50,871 nt of DNA from Nemertoderma westbladi (GCA_032718475.1 JAUCBJ010003485.1:1-50871), one strand, 5' to 3'; counted from the stretch's first letter, positions 12,301 to 22,956 are shown. The notes: generated by a model from the letters alone, not told the origin. Program-made: numbers and translations.

Positions 12301-13476
12301 AAAAGTTAACGGCCCATTGTTATTAACAGTTAACGGCCCAATGTCAAGATCAGTTAACTAGCCATTGTTATTAACAGTTGACGTCCCATTGTCAAGATCA
12401 GTTAACTAGCCATTATAAAGGTTAACTAGCCATTGTTATTAACAGTTAACGGCCCATTGTTATTAAAAGTTAACGGCCCAATGTCAAGATCAGTTAACTA
12501 GCCATTGTTATTAACAGTTGACGTCCCATTGTCAAGATCAGTTAACTAGCCATTATAAAGGTTAACTAGCCATTGTTATTAACAGTTAACGGCCCATTGT
12601 TATTAAAAGTTAACGGCCCATTGTTATTAACAGTTAACGGCCCAATGTCAAGATCAGTTAACTAGCCATTGTTATTAACAGTTGACGTCCCATTGTCAAG
12701 ATCAGTTAACTAGCCATTATAAAGGTTAACTAGCCATTCTTATTAACAGTTAACTGCAATTGTTATCAACAGTTAACGCCCGTTGTCAAGATCAGTTAAC
12801 TAGCCATTGTTATAAACAGTTAACTAGCCATTGTTATTAACAGTTAACTAGCCATTGTTATTAACAGTTAACGTCCCATTGTCAAGATCAGTTAACTAGC
12901 CATTGTTATTAAAAGTTAACGTCCCATTGTCAAGATCAGTTAACTAGCCATTATAAAGGTTAACTAGCCATTGTTATTAACAGTTAACTAGCCATTGTTA
13001 TTAACAGTTAACGTCCCATTGTCAAGATCAGTTAACTAGCCATTATAAAGGTTAACTAGCCATTGTTATTAACAGTTAACGTCCCATTGTCAAGATCAGT
13101 TAACTAGCCATTATAAAGGTTAACTAGCCATTGTTATTAACAGTTAACTGCAATTGTTATTAACAGTTAACTGCCCATTGTCAAGAACAGTTAACTAGCC
13201 ATTGTTAAGGTTAACTAGCCATTGTTATTAACAATTAACGTCCAATTGCCAAGAATAGTTAACGGCCCATTGTCAAGATCAGTTAACTAGCCATTATTAA
13301 GAACAGTTAACTACACATTGTTATTAACAGTTAACGTCCCATTGTCAAGATCAGTTAACTAGCCATTATAAAGGTTAACTAGCCATTGTTATTAACAGTT
13401 AACTGCCCATTGTCAAGAACAGTTAACTAGCCATTGTTAAGTACAGTTAACTACCCATTGTTATTAACAGTTAACT
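9329..13476. repeat. 24-bp satellite array, about 4.1 kb
   Basis: A tandem array built on a 24-bp unit: CCCATTGTTATTAA followed by CAGTTAACGG, with GTTAAC in nearly every unit. Frequent variants are CAAGATCAGTTAACTAGCC and the short TATAAAGGTTAACTAGCC unit. Groups of variants recur together, giving higher-order repeats; for example the CAATGTTATTAATAGTTAA unit at 9821 and 10724 is 903 bp apart with matching neighbours. The array ends inside the final codons of MRPS22. The small ORF at 9415-9627 is an artefact. Confidence 0.95.
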
Positions 13477-14727
13477 ATTAGTATCCCTTTCAGTCTCACC
13501 ATCATTAATACATTGCTGTAATTCATATATTGCGCGGTCCTGTTTTTGGCGGGATAAAAACCTAACATGTTTAATCAGAAAGAGGATTCGTTTGTTGCCA
13601 TGGAGATTGGATAGTTCCGTTTGGAGGTGGGCGAATCTCTCGCTGTGGACCATGGTGTAGAGTTCGAGAAGCAATTGGACGTGGCGGACAGCTCGGGAGC
13701 GAAGTAAATCGAAGAGAAGGTTCCCCACCTCATGCCACATAATAAGGTAGAATACCATGGGTCCGTAATGGCGGGTGGATTGGAGGAGGTGGAACTGGGA
13801 GGTGAGGACACCGATATCGTGGACGGCGCATTGGTAGACCTTGATGAAGAGTTCATCTGTGGGCTGGAGGTGGTAGCAGAGTTTATCTAACACGTAGTTG
13901 TGTTTCCCGGAAACGAAGGCCTTCGCGAGGTATTCTTTGTTAAATAACTCCGGGGGTTTGGGGAGGAAGCGTCTCGTGTAGGTACCGGGGCGCGCGTATA
14001 ACGCCGTTAGCGTGCGTTCTCGCTCCAACGCGGAAGGTTCGCGGAGATTCCCGTTGGATTCGCGAACCACAATGGTTCGGTCGGACGGACGCAGGCCGTA
14101 TCCCGAGTCCACGAACACAATGGGGGAGTCCAAGAGTCCTTGGATCTCCTTTCCTTCGTGCAGGACGGACGGCGGTTTATCCAAAGGAGGGAGGATGGGA
14201 GGTGGTTGGAGTTTAGTTCGCGCGTGTTCTCTCGCCCGCTCCATCGCCACGTTCAACTCACTCTCAGATAACATGCTTACATTGGGAGCTTTCCGTCCTT
14301 GGGGATGCGACTCCGGCCGGAGTACCTTGTCTAGGTCGCAACCCGCTAGTTCCCGCATTATTTCCTGCGCTCTTCGCATGTAGAACACCGGAATCATGCA
14401 CCGTTCCGCCTCCGTAAACAGCGGATCCTCGCGGTCTTCTTTACTTTTTCTCAGCGCGTCGAACTCCAGGTTTCGTCTGTCGAACTCGAAGTTTCGTCTC
14501 CCGAACTGAATTCGACGCCCTTCGTGTTTGATATCGGGATCCTTCGAAGAATCGCTCCGCATCGTGGCCGCCAAAGAAACACGATGATTTACTACCCCCT
14601 TTCGATTCAATAAACGCGGATACAATACTCTAAACATCGTTTCTGAGTTTATTTCATTACAAGTACCGGGGTGTTCATGAGAGTGTTTAGTATGTAAGTA
14701 TGTTGCCAATTCTACTAAATAATTCAA
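13471..14727 (-). CDS. MRPS22: mitochondrial small ribosomal subunit protein mS22 (MRPS22)
   Basis: A structural protein of the metazoan mitochondrial 28S subunit. Recognised from RTIVVRESNGNLREPSALERE (217-237) and STRHYGPMVFYLI (317-329), which match the mS22 signature (IVVREP.G.LR.A...ER and LLRSTRYFGGMVWY in human), with conserved helical spacing between them. Single exon, 418 codons from the first ATG. The Met at codon 31 (base 14637) is a better start: from there the sequence reads MFRVLYPRLLNRKG, a basic mitochondrial presequence, giving 388 aa against about 360 in human. Residues 71-92 are three copies of a 7-residue unit (RRNFEFD-like), a small in-frame duplication. The C-terminus reads into satellite DNA: the final Ser and the TAA stop are formed by the repeat's GTTAAC word. 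A G13-C-G13 tract lies about 20 bp 5' of the ORF. No AATAAA was seen in the satellite downstream. Confidence 0.9.
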   Translation of the reverse strand: MNYLVELATYLHTKHSHEHPGTCNEINSETMFRVLYPRLLNRKGVVNHRVSLAATMRSDSSKDPDIKHEGRRIQFGRRNFEFDRRNLEFDALRKSKEDREDPLFTEAERCMIPVFYMRRAQEIMRELAGCDLDKVLRPESHPQGRKAPNVSMLSESELNVAMERAREHARTKLQPPPILPPLDKPPSVLHEGKEIQGLLDSPIVFVDSGYGLRPSDRTIVVRESNGNLREPSALERERTLTALYARPGTYTRRFLPKPPELFNKEYLAKAFVSGKHNYVLDKLCYHLQPTDELFIKVYQCAVHDIGVLTSQFHLLQSTRHYGPMVFYLIMWHEVGNLLFDLLRSRAVRHVQLLLELYTMVHSERFAHLQTELSNLHGNKRILFLIKHVRFLSRQKQDRAIYELQQCINDGETERDTNS

Positions 14728-15214
14728 TTACAGATAAAGGAGAGGCCGGGGGGGGGGGGGGCGGGGGGGGGGGGGTCTTGTAACAATAAAAATTCATCCC
14801 TCACAGGGGAAAATCGATACAAATAACATATGATACTCTCAAAAATAAAACTGTATCCGATGTATTCCTAAGGCTAAGCGTACAGCTGTACGGTGCATCA
14901 TGATAAAATTGAACAAAACATTACGGTAAATAATATTTTACTGCCTTTTATTACATAATAAATTATTATTAATATAATTATAAATCGATGCGATTCAATA
15001 TCTTCATATTTTTTAGTAAATTTAATATTTCGTATAACTTTTCCTAAAATACGGTACTTTACACAAATTCAATTCATTATAAATAATTCAATTATTTAAA
15101 ACCTACATCGTAAATGTTCCAAACACATTCGAATGTTGACAGTTTCTTTTGATCGTTGGTACATCTAATAAACAACAGTCAGGGACAGATAATATCTAGG
15201 GGTATCCCAGTATC
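14728..15214. other. intergenic between MRPS22 and MPG
   Basis: Begins with an interrupted G tract (14748-14774, G runs split by a single C), adjacent to the MRPS22 5' end. The rest is AT-rich with no gene seen; it would hold the MPG 3' UTR. Confidence 0.5.
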
Positions 15215-16075
15215 TCAATTATTCTTTGTTTCAGATTTATTTCTATGAATTTCTTCAGCAATACGATCCCTCACACTCACATATTTACGAAAACAATTCA
15301 AATAGAACCTCCAGGGTTTTTGTCGACTAGTCTCGCCGGAAGAATTAATCCCGATCCGAGTGGTCTTTATGACGTCATTCAATACGTCACATCCATCGTC
15401 AGCCACACACAGAGTGCTGGAAGTTGGTAGGAAAAGCCGGTCGATCGATTTGTCGATATGGAATGCGGAGCAGAGTTTGGAAGGTCCGTTACACAGAGCA
15501 TGGGATTTTATTGTCTTACCAGAATCAGCGGTATTAGCGTTATCCCCATCTACTTCAATACCTTTCCCCCGTTTAGAAAGTTTAGTTTTACTTTCAATAT
15601 CGTCAACACATTCTCCTACAGCTTGGGAATGAGTCCGTTTTCTCTGTCTGTAATTCATCCTATTATCTCGCATTGTATCTATAGTGGAGGCCCCCTCTCC
15701 TCCAACGGGTTCCACAGCCCGTATCAGCACTGCCTGCCCTTCCCCCTTACTCGAGATATTAAAGCAATGATACATTCCATATATAACGTATACGTAGGCC
15801 GTTCCGGGCTCCATAAACATGGCGCAGTTCCTATCTGTTTTGCCTTTGTAGGAATGCGATGCCACGTCATCGGACCCAGGATACGCCTCGGTTTCAACTA
15901 TTCTCCCTACAAGTTTGACTCCGTCTTTTATTCTTATAATTATTTTCCCAAGTAAACTGATCGCCAAGTCCACTGCATATTTTTCATAGAATTCAGCAGA
16001 TAGATAACGATAAATAGTATCATTGTCAGGTTTGTTAGTTCCTTCTGTAGTAATATTTGTTAAATTAGACGCCAT
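15215..16075 (-). CDS. MPG: 3-methyladenine DNA glycosylase (MPG/AAG), 286 aa
   Basis: Monofunctional base-excision-repair glycosylase that flips and removes alkylated and deaminated purines. All the active-site features of the AAG family are present: GRIVETEAY with the catalytic Glu (E63) and Y65, H74 in ASHS, Y96 in YVYVIYGMY, N106 in FNISS and R119 in VLIRAVEP. These correspond to human E125, Y127, H136, Y159, N169 and R182. CNGPSKLCSAF and the C-terminal RFYLNCFRKYVSVRDRIAEE follow the family order. A charged insertion of about 50 residues (roughly 130-182) sits before CNGPSKLC, where human has a much shorter loop. Single exon; the first ATG gives a short polar N-terminus before the domain, without an obvious mitochondrial presequence. 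Immediately upstream is intergenic DNA with a (GGGCTC)n run at 16232-16270. Confidence 0.95.
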   Translation of the reverse strand: MASNLTNITTEGTNKPDNDTIYRYLSAEFYEKYAVDLAISLLGKIIIRIKDGVKLVGRIVETEAYPGSDDVASHSYKGKTDRNCAMFMEPGTAYVYVIYGMYHCFNISSKGEGQAVLIRAVEPVGGEGASTIDTMRDNRMNYRQRKRTHSQAVGECVDDIESKTKLSKRGKGIEVDGDNANTADSGKTIKSHALCNGPSKLCSAFHIDKSIDRLFLPTSSTLCVADDGCDVLNDVIKTTRIGINSSGETSRQKPWRFYLNCFRKYVSVRDRIAEEIHRNKSETKNN

Positions 16076-16586
16076 AGGCCTACCTCAATACTGCAGTACT
16101 GCAGTACCTGGAGTATCTCAGTAGGCCCTATCTGTAGTATCTCCAGTTGAAATCAGTTGTCTGGGATGACGACAATTCATCATTCATATATGGTTACCTA
16201 ACAATAATTGTTGGGCTCTTCGGGCAGTCGGGTGGGAGTAGTCGGGCTCGGGCTCGGGCTCGGGCTCGGGGCCAGCCGGCCAGTAACTGCTCTGGACTGG
16301 ACGAATCAGACAGACTGACAAGAGACAACTACTACAGTACAGCAGTACTAACAAATACCCTGTACGTGTACTTACAGACTTACCCGTAGTAGCCTATGTA
16401 CTGTAGTACGTACTGTAGTATTTATTTATAAATACACTGTGATGGATGCTGCTACACAATTATTGACAATAGGGAAAAGGAATAGGCTAAGGCTACCGGT
16501 AATACATAATGCAGTAATGCCAGTGCAGGTGCAGCAGAGTGTGGTTGTTTGTTTTGATTGTCTTATCTTGTAGTATAAAGGAGGGT
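16076..16586. other. MPG upstream region with GC-rich microsatellite
   Basis: Contains a palindromic CAGTACTGCAGTAC-type run near 16090-16110 and a GGGCTC microsatellite at about 16232-16270. A short plus-strand ORF (16147-16389) spans the microsatellite and is not believed coding. Confidence 0.45.
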
Positions 16587-16735
16587 TACGTCGCGTTTCG
16601 GCAACTGTCACGTTTTGGCACCTCAAATTCGCGTTTCGGCAACTGAACAATTACGTTTCACAAACTGCTATAGTTGTGTTTCGGCAACTCGTAGTTGCAT
16701 TTCGGCGAACTGAAGTTGCGTTTTGGCAACTAGGT
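16587..16735 (+). repeat. left motif array (about 7 x GCGTTTCGGCAACT)
   Basis: About seven tandem, partly diverged units of about 21 bp, each centred on GCGTTTCGGCAACT. They are in opposite orientation to a second array at 18749-18939. Together the two arrays look like the subterminal repeats of one inserted element. Confidence 0.75.
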
Positions 16736-17255
16736 CACAAACCCTCGTAGTGTAACTGTGACTACATTCGTAAGTAAATGATAAATGATGACAAGTTTAA
16801 AAGTTAGTTATAGTTATTGACGGCAGAGTTGTTAATTGGTCATTTATTTATATGTGTACATTGCCGGTTTGCACATATGGCAGTGAAAAAATATGATTTT
16901 GTGGTCTGATTGATGAATGTGGAATTTTTTTCCACCCGTGACGGTCCGTCCGTGACGCTGGACAGCTGTTATTACTCAACCTAACCTAAAATTAGAACTA
17001 ATCATTGTACGCTCTCCATTTTGGTCTCAAACTGATCCTGAGATATGTCGGATTCTAAATAAAATAACTCTATCTACTGAGTCGAACGCGAGTTGAAAAA
17101 CCAAAATTGAAAAGGGGAATAGATAAACAGTACTGTATGAATTAAATTATAATATATCGAATAAATATGTAGACAATATATGGAATTAATAACATCAGTT
17201 CTACTGTATATAACACGAAATAGTGTTGGAGTAGGCGTGGGTAAAATAATGTAGA
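16736..17255. other. interior of the repeat-flanked segment, no gene seen
   Basis: AT-rich DNA between the left motif array and the RT ORF; no coding signal noted. Confidence 0.4.
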
Positions 17256-18323
17256 ATGAAAATGAATAATGGGAAACGTAATGAGGCAAAGGTAATAAAT
17301 AATACTGATTTGCTCTGTCCTATGTTTGATACAATTGATCGTAGTCAAAAAGTATTAATTGGTAATAGTTTCTCCGATGTCTGTCACGTGGTATCTGGAA
17401 CACCTCAAGGAAGTGTTCTAGGCCCAATATTATTTATTATATTTATTAATGACTTACCTGATGCCATTGATCGCCGTGTATCATGTAAACTATTTGCCGA
17501 CGATGTAAAGCTATATGCACAGACTTCAGATAGATTAATACTTAACAAAGCCTTATTAGATTTGGAAATGTGGTCTGCCAATTGGCAACTGCATATTGCA
17601 GCACATAAATGCAGCGTGCTTCACATCGGCTCGGCAGACCGCACTGATTGTCAATATATGTTAGGGGGGAAGTTATTAAATGTAGAAACATCTTGTAGGG
17701 ACCTCGGTATTACAATGTGCAGTAACCTTATTTTTGATACCTATTGTCGTGAACAATCTGCAAAGGCTTTCAAAATGATCAACCTTATATTTAAGTGCTT
17801 TCACACCAACAACCGTAGTGCATTAATTATAGCTTACAAATCTTATGTGCGACCCTTGTTAGAATACTGTACATCAGTGTGGTCTCCGTATCATTTAGGA
17901 AGTATAGATTTAATTGAGCGTGTCCAGCGATATTTTACACGCCGCCTTTTTAAACGTTGTAATTTAGATTGTTCGTTAAGTTATTTAGATCGCCTTACTG
18001 ACCTACAGTTGCAACCATTAGAAGTCCGACGAATAATCTATGACCTGAAGATGACCTTTGCTATATATCATAACGACGTTGACTTAAATACTTCTGACTT
18101 CTTCAGCTTGGCTCCTAGGGCTGGGTTGAGAGGACATGACCGCAAGTTGCACCACCGGCAGTCTCGACTGTTAATGTGTAAAAATATATTTGCGTACAGA
18201 GTTGTTCCTATTTGGAACTGGCTCCCTGCTGAGATTGTTAACTCATTGTCTAAAAGCATTTTCTCTAATAAAGTTAAAGGCCTGAATCTACTTTCTTTTT
18301 GTTATTTTAACCGAGCTATGTGA
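17256..18323 (+). mobile_element. 5'-truncated non-LTR retrotransposon RT ORF (CR1/jockey-like)
   Basis: An uninterrupted ORF whose recognisable part begins at about 17323 (FDTIDRSQKVLIGNSFSD). It carries RT motif B SGTPQGSVLGPILF, motif C FADDVKLY and a long C-terminal region (SYVRPLLEYCTSVWSP, IERVQRYFTRRL) typical of CR1/L2/jockey-clade elements, ending FCYFNRAM. The endonuclease domain and RT motif A are missing, so this is a 5'-truncated copy and not active alone. The first 20-odd codons are unrelated. It lies between two inverted motif arrays. Confidence 0.8.
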
Positions 18324-18748
18324 TAAATATGTTTTAATAATAATATAACCAGTTATTGTAATGTTGTCTGTCCTTCATGTTTTTTTTTAAGTGGGTTTTA
18401 TGTACTAAATGTCGAATTTTATCTGCTAATACGTTATTTTTATTGTAAACTATTTTATAAATTCTTAGATATTTTGAACTATTTTAGATTTATTTTAAAC
18501 TATTTTAAAACTTTGTAGATATTTTGAACTATTTTAGATTTATTTTAAACTGTTGCAAATTTGTATGCTCTATATAACCTACCGTAAGTGTACCTGGTTT
18601 ACCGTAAGTGTACCTGGTTTGTTTTTCTCCGGTGTCTTTATTTTAATTAATATTTCACTGTTAAATAATAACAATGCGATGGTGACGTTGAGATTCCACC
18701 ATCTCTATACTGTAGACTCTATACAGTATCCAGTTGGCCTTTGTTTAC
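18324..18748. repeat. local duplications 3' of the RT ORF
   Basis: Two short tandem duplications: a roughly 50-bp unit containing TATTTTGAACTATTTTAGA near 18469 and 18517, and a 20-bp duplication of ACCGTAAGTGTACCTGGTTT at about 18580-18620. No gene seen. Confidence 0.6.
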
Positions 18749-18939
18749 GAGTTGCCGAAACGCATCTATCAGTTTGCCTAAGCGCATCCTGTTAACAGTT
18801 GCCGAAATGAAACTAGGTATGAGTTGCCGAAATGCATCACTCAGTTGCCGAAACGCAACTTTGTTACCATGTTGCCGTAACGCGACTATGAGTTGCCGAA
18901 ACGCGGTTCTAACGATACTATAAGTTGCCGAAACGCGAC
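18749..18939 (-). repeat. right motif array (about 8 x AGTTGCCGAAACGC)
   Basis: About eight partly diverged copies of AGTTGCCGAAACGC, the reverse complement of the left array at 16587-16735. The outermost copies of the two arrays both contain TCGCGTTTCGGCAACT. The small plus-strand ORF at 18741-18923 is a by-product of the repeat. Confidence 0.75.
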
Positions 18940-19146
18940 AACACCTAAAGGGAGTAAACTGGTAAAGCCTACTATCAGACTGTACTGATACTGGGATACA
19001 AAGTACGGTACCGTCGTTCTGTCATTGTACAGTTGTACCATAACTGATACAGTGATAACTTCAACTCCGCTGCCAGACTGAATAAAAATTACGGGTAAAT
19101 CTTATCTTACAGTCTTAATCCTGTAATCAACATAAACTGTGAAGAA

Positions 19147-19980
19147 ATGCCGTTAGTAATAATTAGTGGATTCCCGAGTAGCGGAAAGTCGACGAGAGCG
19201 CGACAGATCGCAAAACTCCTACGGGAACATTCTCCGACGGTGTCGGTACATATTGTATCCGATAGTTCCTACATGGAGTGTCCGAGAGACCAACTATACA
19301 TGCAATCCAGTCTGGAGAAGCAACTCCGATCAGCTGTAAAGGCAGAAACTCAACGCCTTCTCTGTAAAAACTCAATCGTAATAGTAGACGCTTTGAACTA
19401 TATTAAGGGTTATCGCTACGAATTGTTTTGTTTAAGTAAAGCGTGTAAGACGACGCATTGCGTTATACATTGCCAGAGCACTAGAGATTTTATGCTTCGG
19501 ATTAATTCGTTAAAAGATGAAAACCAAAGGTATTCCGTTGAATGTTTGGACGCTTTAATTGGAAGATTTGAGGAACCGAATTCAATGAGTCGATGGGATT
19601 CGCCATTAATTTGTGTAACTAATGATGAGGAACTCCCTAGCAACGGAATTCTAGAAGCTGTTCTAAAAGGAAAAGTTTTACCTCCAAATCTCTCTACTCA
19701 AATAGAACCCGTAGCGGCTTCGGACTTTATTTACCTAGTTGATAAAGTAACTCAAACAGCGGTCCAAGGAATGTTGGTTGATCTTAAGACTTGTCTACCT
19801 GGGGATATTCTTAGTATATCGGGTTGTTCCGATAGGGTGAGGCTTGGTAGAGAGGTGAGTCCAGCCGAGCTGAGGACGCTCCGCAGACAGTTTATATCGA
19901 TGGTTAAAAGTAAACCCGCCGCTGATACTCATACCATTCTTAAGCTGTTTGTACATTTTCTGAACTCCAATTTGTCGTAG
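19147..19980 (+). CDS. KTI12: KTI12 homologue, tRNA wobble-modification (Elongator-associated) factor, 277 aa
   Basis: KTI12 is a P-loop, tRNA-binding partner of Elongator needed for U34 wobble modification. Evidence: N-terminal MPLVIISGFPSSGKSTRA with a Walker A motif (G8-S15), a Walker B-like stretch VIVDALNYIKGYRYELFCL (78-96), and the family signature RFEEPNSMSRWDSPLI (140-155), followed by a C-terminal region. Length is 277 aa; human KTI12 is about 354. Single exon. ATTAAA at 20028-20033, about 50 bp after the stop, is a plausible poly(A) signal. The antisense short ORFs in this interval are shadows. Confidence 0.93.
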   Translation: MPLVIISGFPSSGKSTRARQIAKLLREHSPTVSVHIVSDSSYMECPRDQLYMQSSLEKQLRSAVKAETQRLLCKNSIVIVDALNYIKGYRYELFCLSKACKTTHCVIHCQSTRDFMLRINSLKDENQRYSVECLDALIGRFEEPNSMSRWDSPLICVTNDEELPSNGILEAVLKGKVLPPNLSTQIEPVAASDFIYLVDKVTQTAVQGMLVDLKTCLPGDILSISGCSDRVRLGREVSPAELRTLRRQFISMVKSKPAADTHTILKLFVHFLNSNLS

Positions 19981-21180
19981 GATATACACGTTTGTGTTCT
20001 GGTTATGTATTATTTATTGTTTAGAAAATTAAATGAATGAATTTTCTGACAATAATTAACTTATCCATAAAAAGTTATTACTTTAATTAGGCCTACTTAT
20101 GTTTTTGTAAGAAAAAGAAAATGGTTAGATGTTTATTAGGGCGTTTCAACACTTTTTTCTTATTTTCGTTGCTCAAGTGAAGTTTCCCATTGCATTTCAC
20201 CTCAAAACATATGCAAATTTTTTTCAAAAAATATTAAACTTAAGGGGTGGTACATCAGACCCAAAATATTGAAAAATGACGGCGCGCCTACTTTTTTTGC
20301 ATTTCGACCTGAAATTTTCAAATGTGAAATTTGCAGTCCTCAAGTAGTTTAATTTAATCATGTGGTGATTGTGAAGATTTAATTAAGGAAATTTTTTGAT
20401 GGAGTTGATGCATAGGGGTGGTACAGATACATTTACTTTTTTCAAAAACTGGAAAATTATGAAAAATTGTCACTTATTAACTTTTCAGTTGTCATATATT
20501 AGGTGTTAGATCTATTATATCCAGCCCTCAAGCAGTTTATCTAGTTAATCTTGTTAATGTGAAGTTATTAACACAAAAATTAATTATATGAGTTGAAATA
20601 TAGGGATGGTACAGACACAGTTCAGTAGGCCCAATATTGACATAATTGGGATTGGTAAATGGAATCGTAAGTGTAATAATGTAAGTTTATGTTAATTCCT
20701 AAGGTGAAGGGACAAACACATTTTTTTTGTTCAAATTAAGTTGAGTTTGTCAAAATAAAATGTTATAATCAAGACAAAGACTAATCCTACAAAAATTCAC
20801 AAATATATTTCAAGATTTTCAGGATCCAAACTGTCTACAGATTTTCACAGCATCGCAGATTTCGCGATCAATCGTCACAAAAGAGCTTCACCATTTTTTC
20901 ACTTCTGTTGATCGTACATACCTTATATTTGTCTCATTTGGATCGCAAACGTAATTTTAGTGGGGGTAGACAGTAGACACCATGAAAACAACACAAAAAT
21001 TATTAGTTCTCGAGATATTGCTCAAAAGGTAAATGATAGCTCAACTTACCATTAGCGCATCAATGAGATTAGGAATATTACAAAAAAATGGTGCTTCTAA
21101 TTATCCCACACAATTAAAAATGTGCTCATTCGATCCGCAATCGTCGATTTAGTTGGTGTAGACACCAACTCAAATAACTA

Positions 21181-21595
21181 GCTATATGTTCTAGAACATT
21201 ATATTATTTGCATTATTTATGCTCTAGAATAGTATATAATACATAATATGTGAATAATAGTGTATAACAAAAGATGTGTTTTGCCCTTCTGAGATCGTCC
21301 GTGATGTGTCTACGTGGTTCAAGGAGCCACAGAAAGGCTGCTGGTAAAGCCACCAAAGCAATCGCTGAAACAGGTTTTCTATCTCTTTCAGCCAGTTCCG
21401 GTATCTATATAATAATAACATGCAAATTAGAAACTCTCAAAATATTAATTTAGTAATATAAACTATTGTTGTTGTGAATTATAACATAATTGATAATAAA
21501 TATATAAGAGGATAGATAAAAAAAGTAAAGAAATAATACATAATATTACATACATAAATAAAATAAAAAATAATAATGTTCTAAAACATATAGCA
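21181..21595. mobile_element. short inverted-repeat element, about 415 bp
   Basis: Termini GCTATATGTTCTAGAAC (21181) and the complement in CTAAAACATATAGC (ends 21595) form about 22-bp inverted repeats. A further copy of the terminus is at about 21733. AT-rich interior without coding potential. Confidence 0.45.
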
Positions 21596-21610
21596 GTTTT
21601 TTTTAATTTT

Positions 21611-21715
21611 AAAATAGCTAGTAAATTTAACAAATAATACAATTTGGTACCGGAAGATAAATTTTTTAATAATAATATAAATAAATAAATTTTTTTTATT
21701 ACTAGCTATTTTAAA
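21611..21715. repeat. small inverted repeat around AT-rich core
   Basis: AAAATAGCTAGTAA at 21611 pairs with TTACTAGCTATTTT ending near 21712. It is adjacent to the element at 21181-21595 and may be related to it. Confidence 0.4.
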
Positions 21716-22722
21716 TTTAAAACAGTACTAGCTATATGTTCCAGAACAATAATGTTTTTATTTTATTTTTGTTCTAGAATAGTGTATATTATATATTTTT
21801 TGTTCTAGAACTCTTCATTGTTGCCATGGTACCAATTATTTATGTTATAAAGCTGCAGTTCTATACGGAACTGCTACCGAAAAAAGTGTTTTTTTTTTTA
21901 AACACCCTAATGTTTATCTGTAGTTAGTAGGTGTATTGCTGGCAGGTGAAATAATTTCCCATAACAACTGCCATGTTTGGTGTGAGTCGTCAGTCCGTCA
22001 AAACATAAGAAAGCACACAGCTTGCTAAAATGCGCCCATATGTGAAGAATGCCAGGTTTTACTTTTCGGTCGAAATTTTATGAATAATTTTATGAGGAAT
22101 TTAAAAAAGCCCCTAAAAGAAGCCCCTAAAATGGGGGTTTTCCTAGTCGGTGATTTTATTTCCGATGCCAGTTGTTATGTTTGAAGATATCTAGTCTATC
22201 TACCTATCAAAATAGAGGCCCCAGATGCCAGATGGACAGACAACACAAAGGGCTTGTTACTGTCAAACGTAAAACTGACATCGGAAACGAAATTACAGTA
22301 CAGACCACGAAAATCTACAAAGTGAAAATCTATTCTGGGTGATGTGATTTCTTTTTTTTGACGGACAAACGTGTCCAACAGTGGCCGGCTGCGCGTCGTG
22401 TGACACAAGACCAAAATTTCCATACCCGGGGCCAGGCCATGATGTGAAGTTGGTGAGTACTTGCGTACTGCCGGCACCCCCCCCCCCCCCCCCCCCCTCC
22501 CCTCCCTGGGAACAGGCCCAAGATAGTACGTTTACTCAGCTAAGGGAAACAGACGTGCAGACAGACTAGTTTTCAGCGAAAATGAAATCTCCCATCGGAA
22601 TATTACTGTAAATCACAAAGAAAACCTCTATGTATGGCAACGATTTAGCTTAATTATTGACACACAATATTGTTAATGTCATACTTACATGGCAATCAAG
22701 GGACAAGTCATTTTGACTCAGG

Positions 22723-22956
22723 ATGATTTCAAGTTCAACTACTGTATTTGTAAATCGAAGTCGTTTACAACTTTGCAGTAATTATATTTCCAACCGTGTT
22801 CTGCCGATGTGGAATTCCTTACCACAACATATTATAGACTCACCAAGTAGAAATATATTTGCACATAGACTTTCATCTCATGATTTGCTACAATTTTGTT
22901 ATTTTAATCGTTTTTTTTTAAATATGACCCATTTTTGCCCAATTATTATACAGTAG
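22723..22956 (+). mobile_element. 3'-terminal fragment of the same CR1/jockey-like RT family
   Basis: Encodes NRVLPMWNSLPQHIIDS and then IFAHRLSSHDLLQFCYFN, clearly homologous to the C-terminus of the RT ORF at 17256-18323 (YRVVPIWNWLPAEIVNS and LLSFCYFN). Only the last roughly 60 codons survive. Confidence 0.7.

Larger units (their letters stand above)
19981..22690. other. long intergenic region of diverged repeats
   Basis: No gene recognised. 20170-20640 holds three diverged tandem paragraphs, each running from CTCAAG to GGTGGTACA/GGATGGTACA, spaced about 170-190 bp. 21181-21595 and 21611-21713 are inverted-repeat elements (listed separately). 22477-22497 is a run of 21 C. The 93-codon minus-strand ORF at 22196-22477 has no recognisable features. 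Confidence 0.45.

Noticed and set aside
13575-14383. ORFs at 13575-13856 (minus) and 14012-14383 (plus)
   Set aside because: Shadow frames of MRPS22.
15360-15955. Plus-strand ORFs opposite MPG
   Set aside because: Shadows of the minus-strand glycosylase gene, with low-complexity translations.
22196-22569. Overlapping ORFs around a 21-nt C run
   Set aside because: They depend on the homopolymer for length and have no protein-like features.
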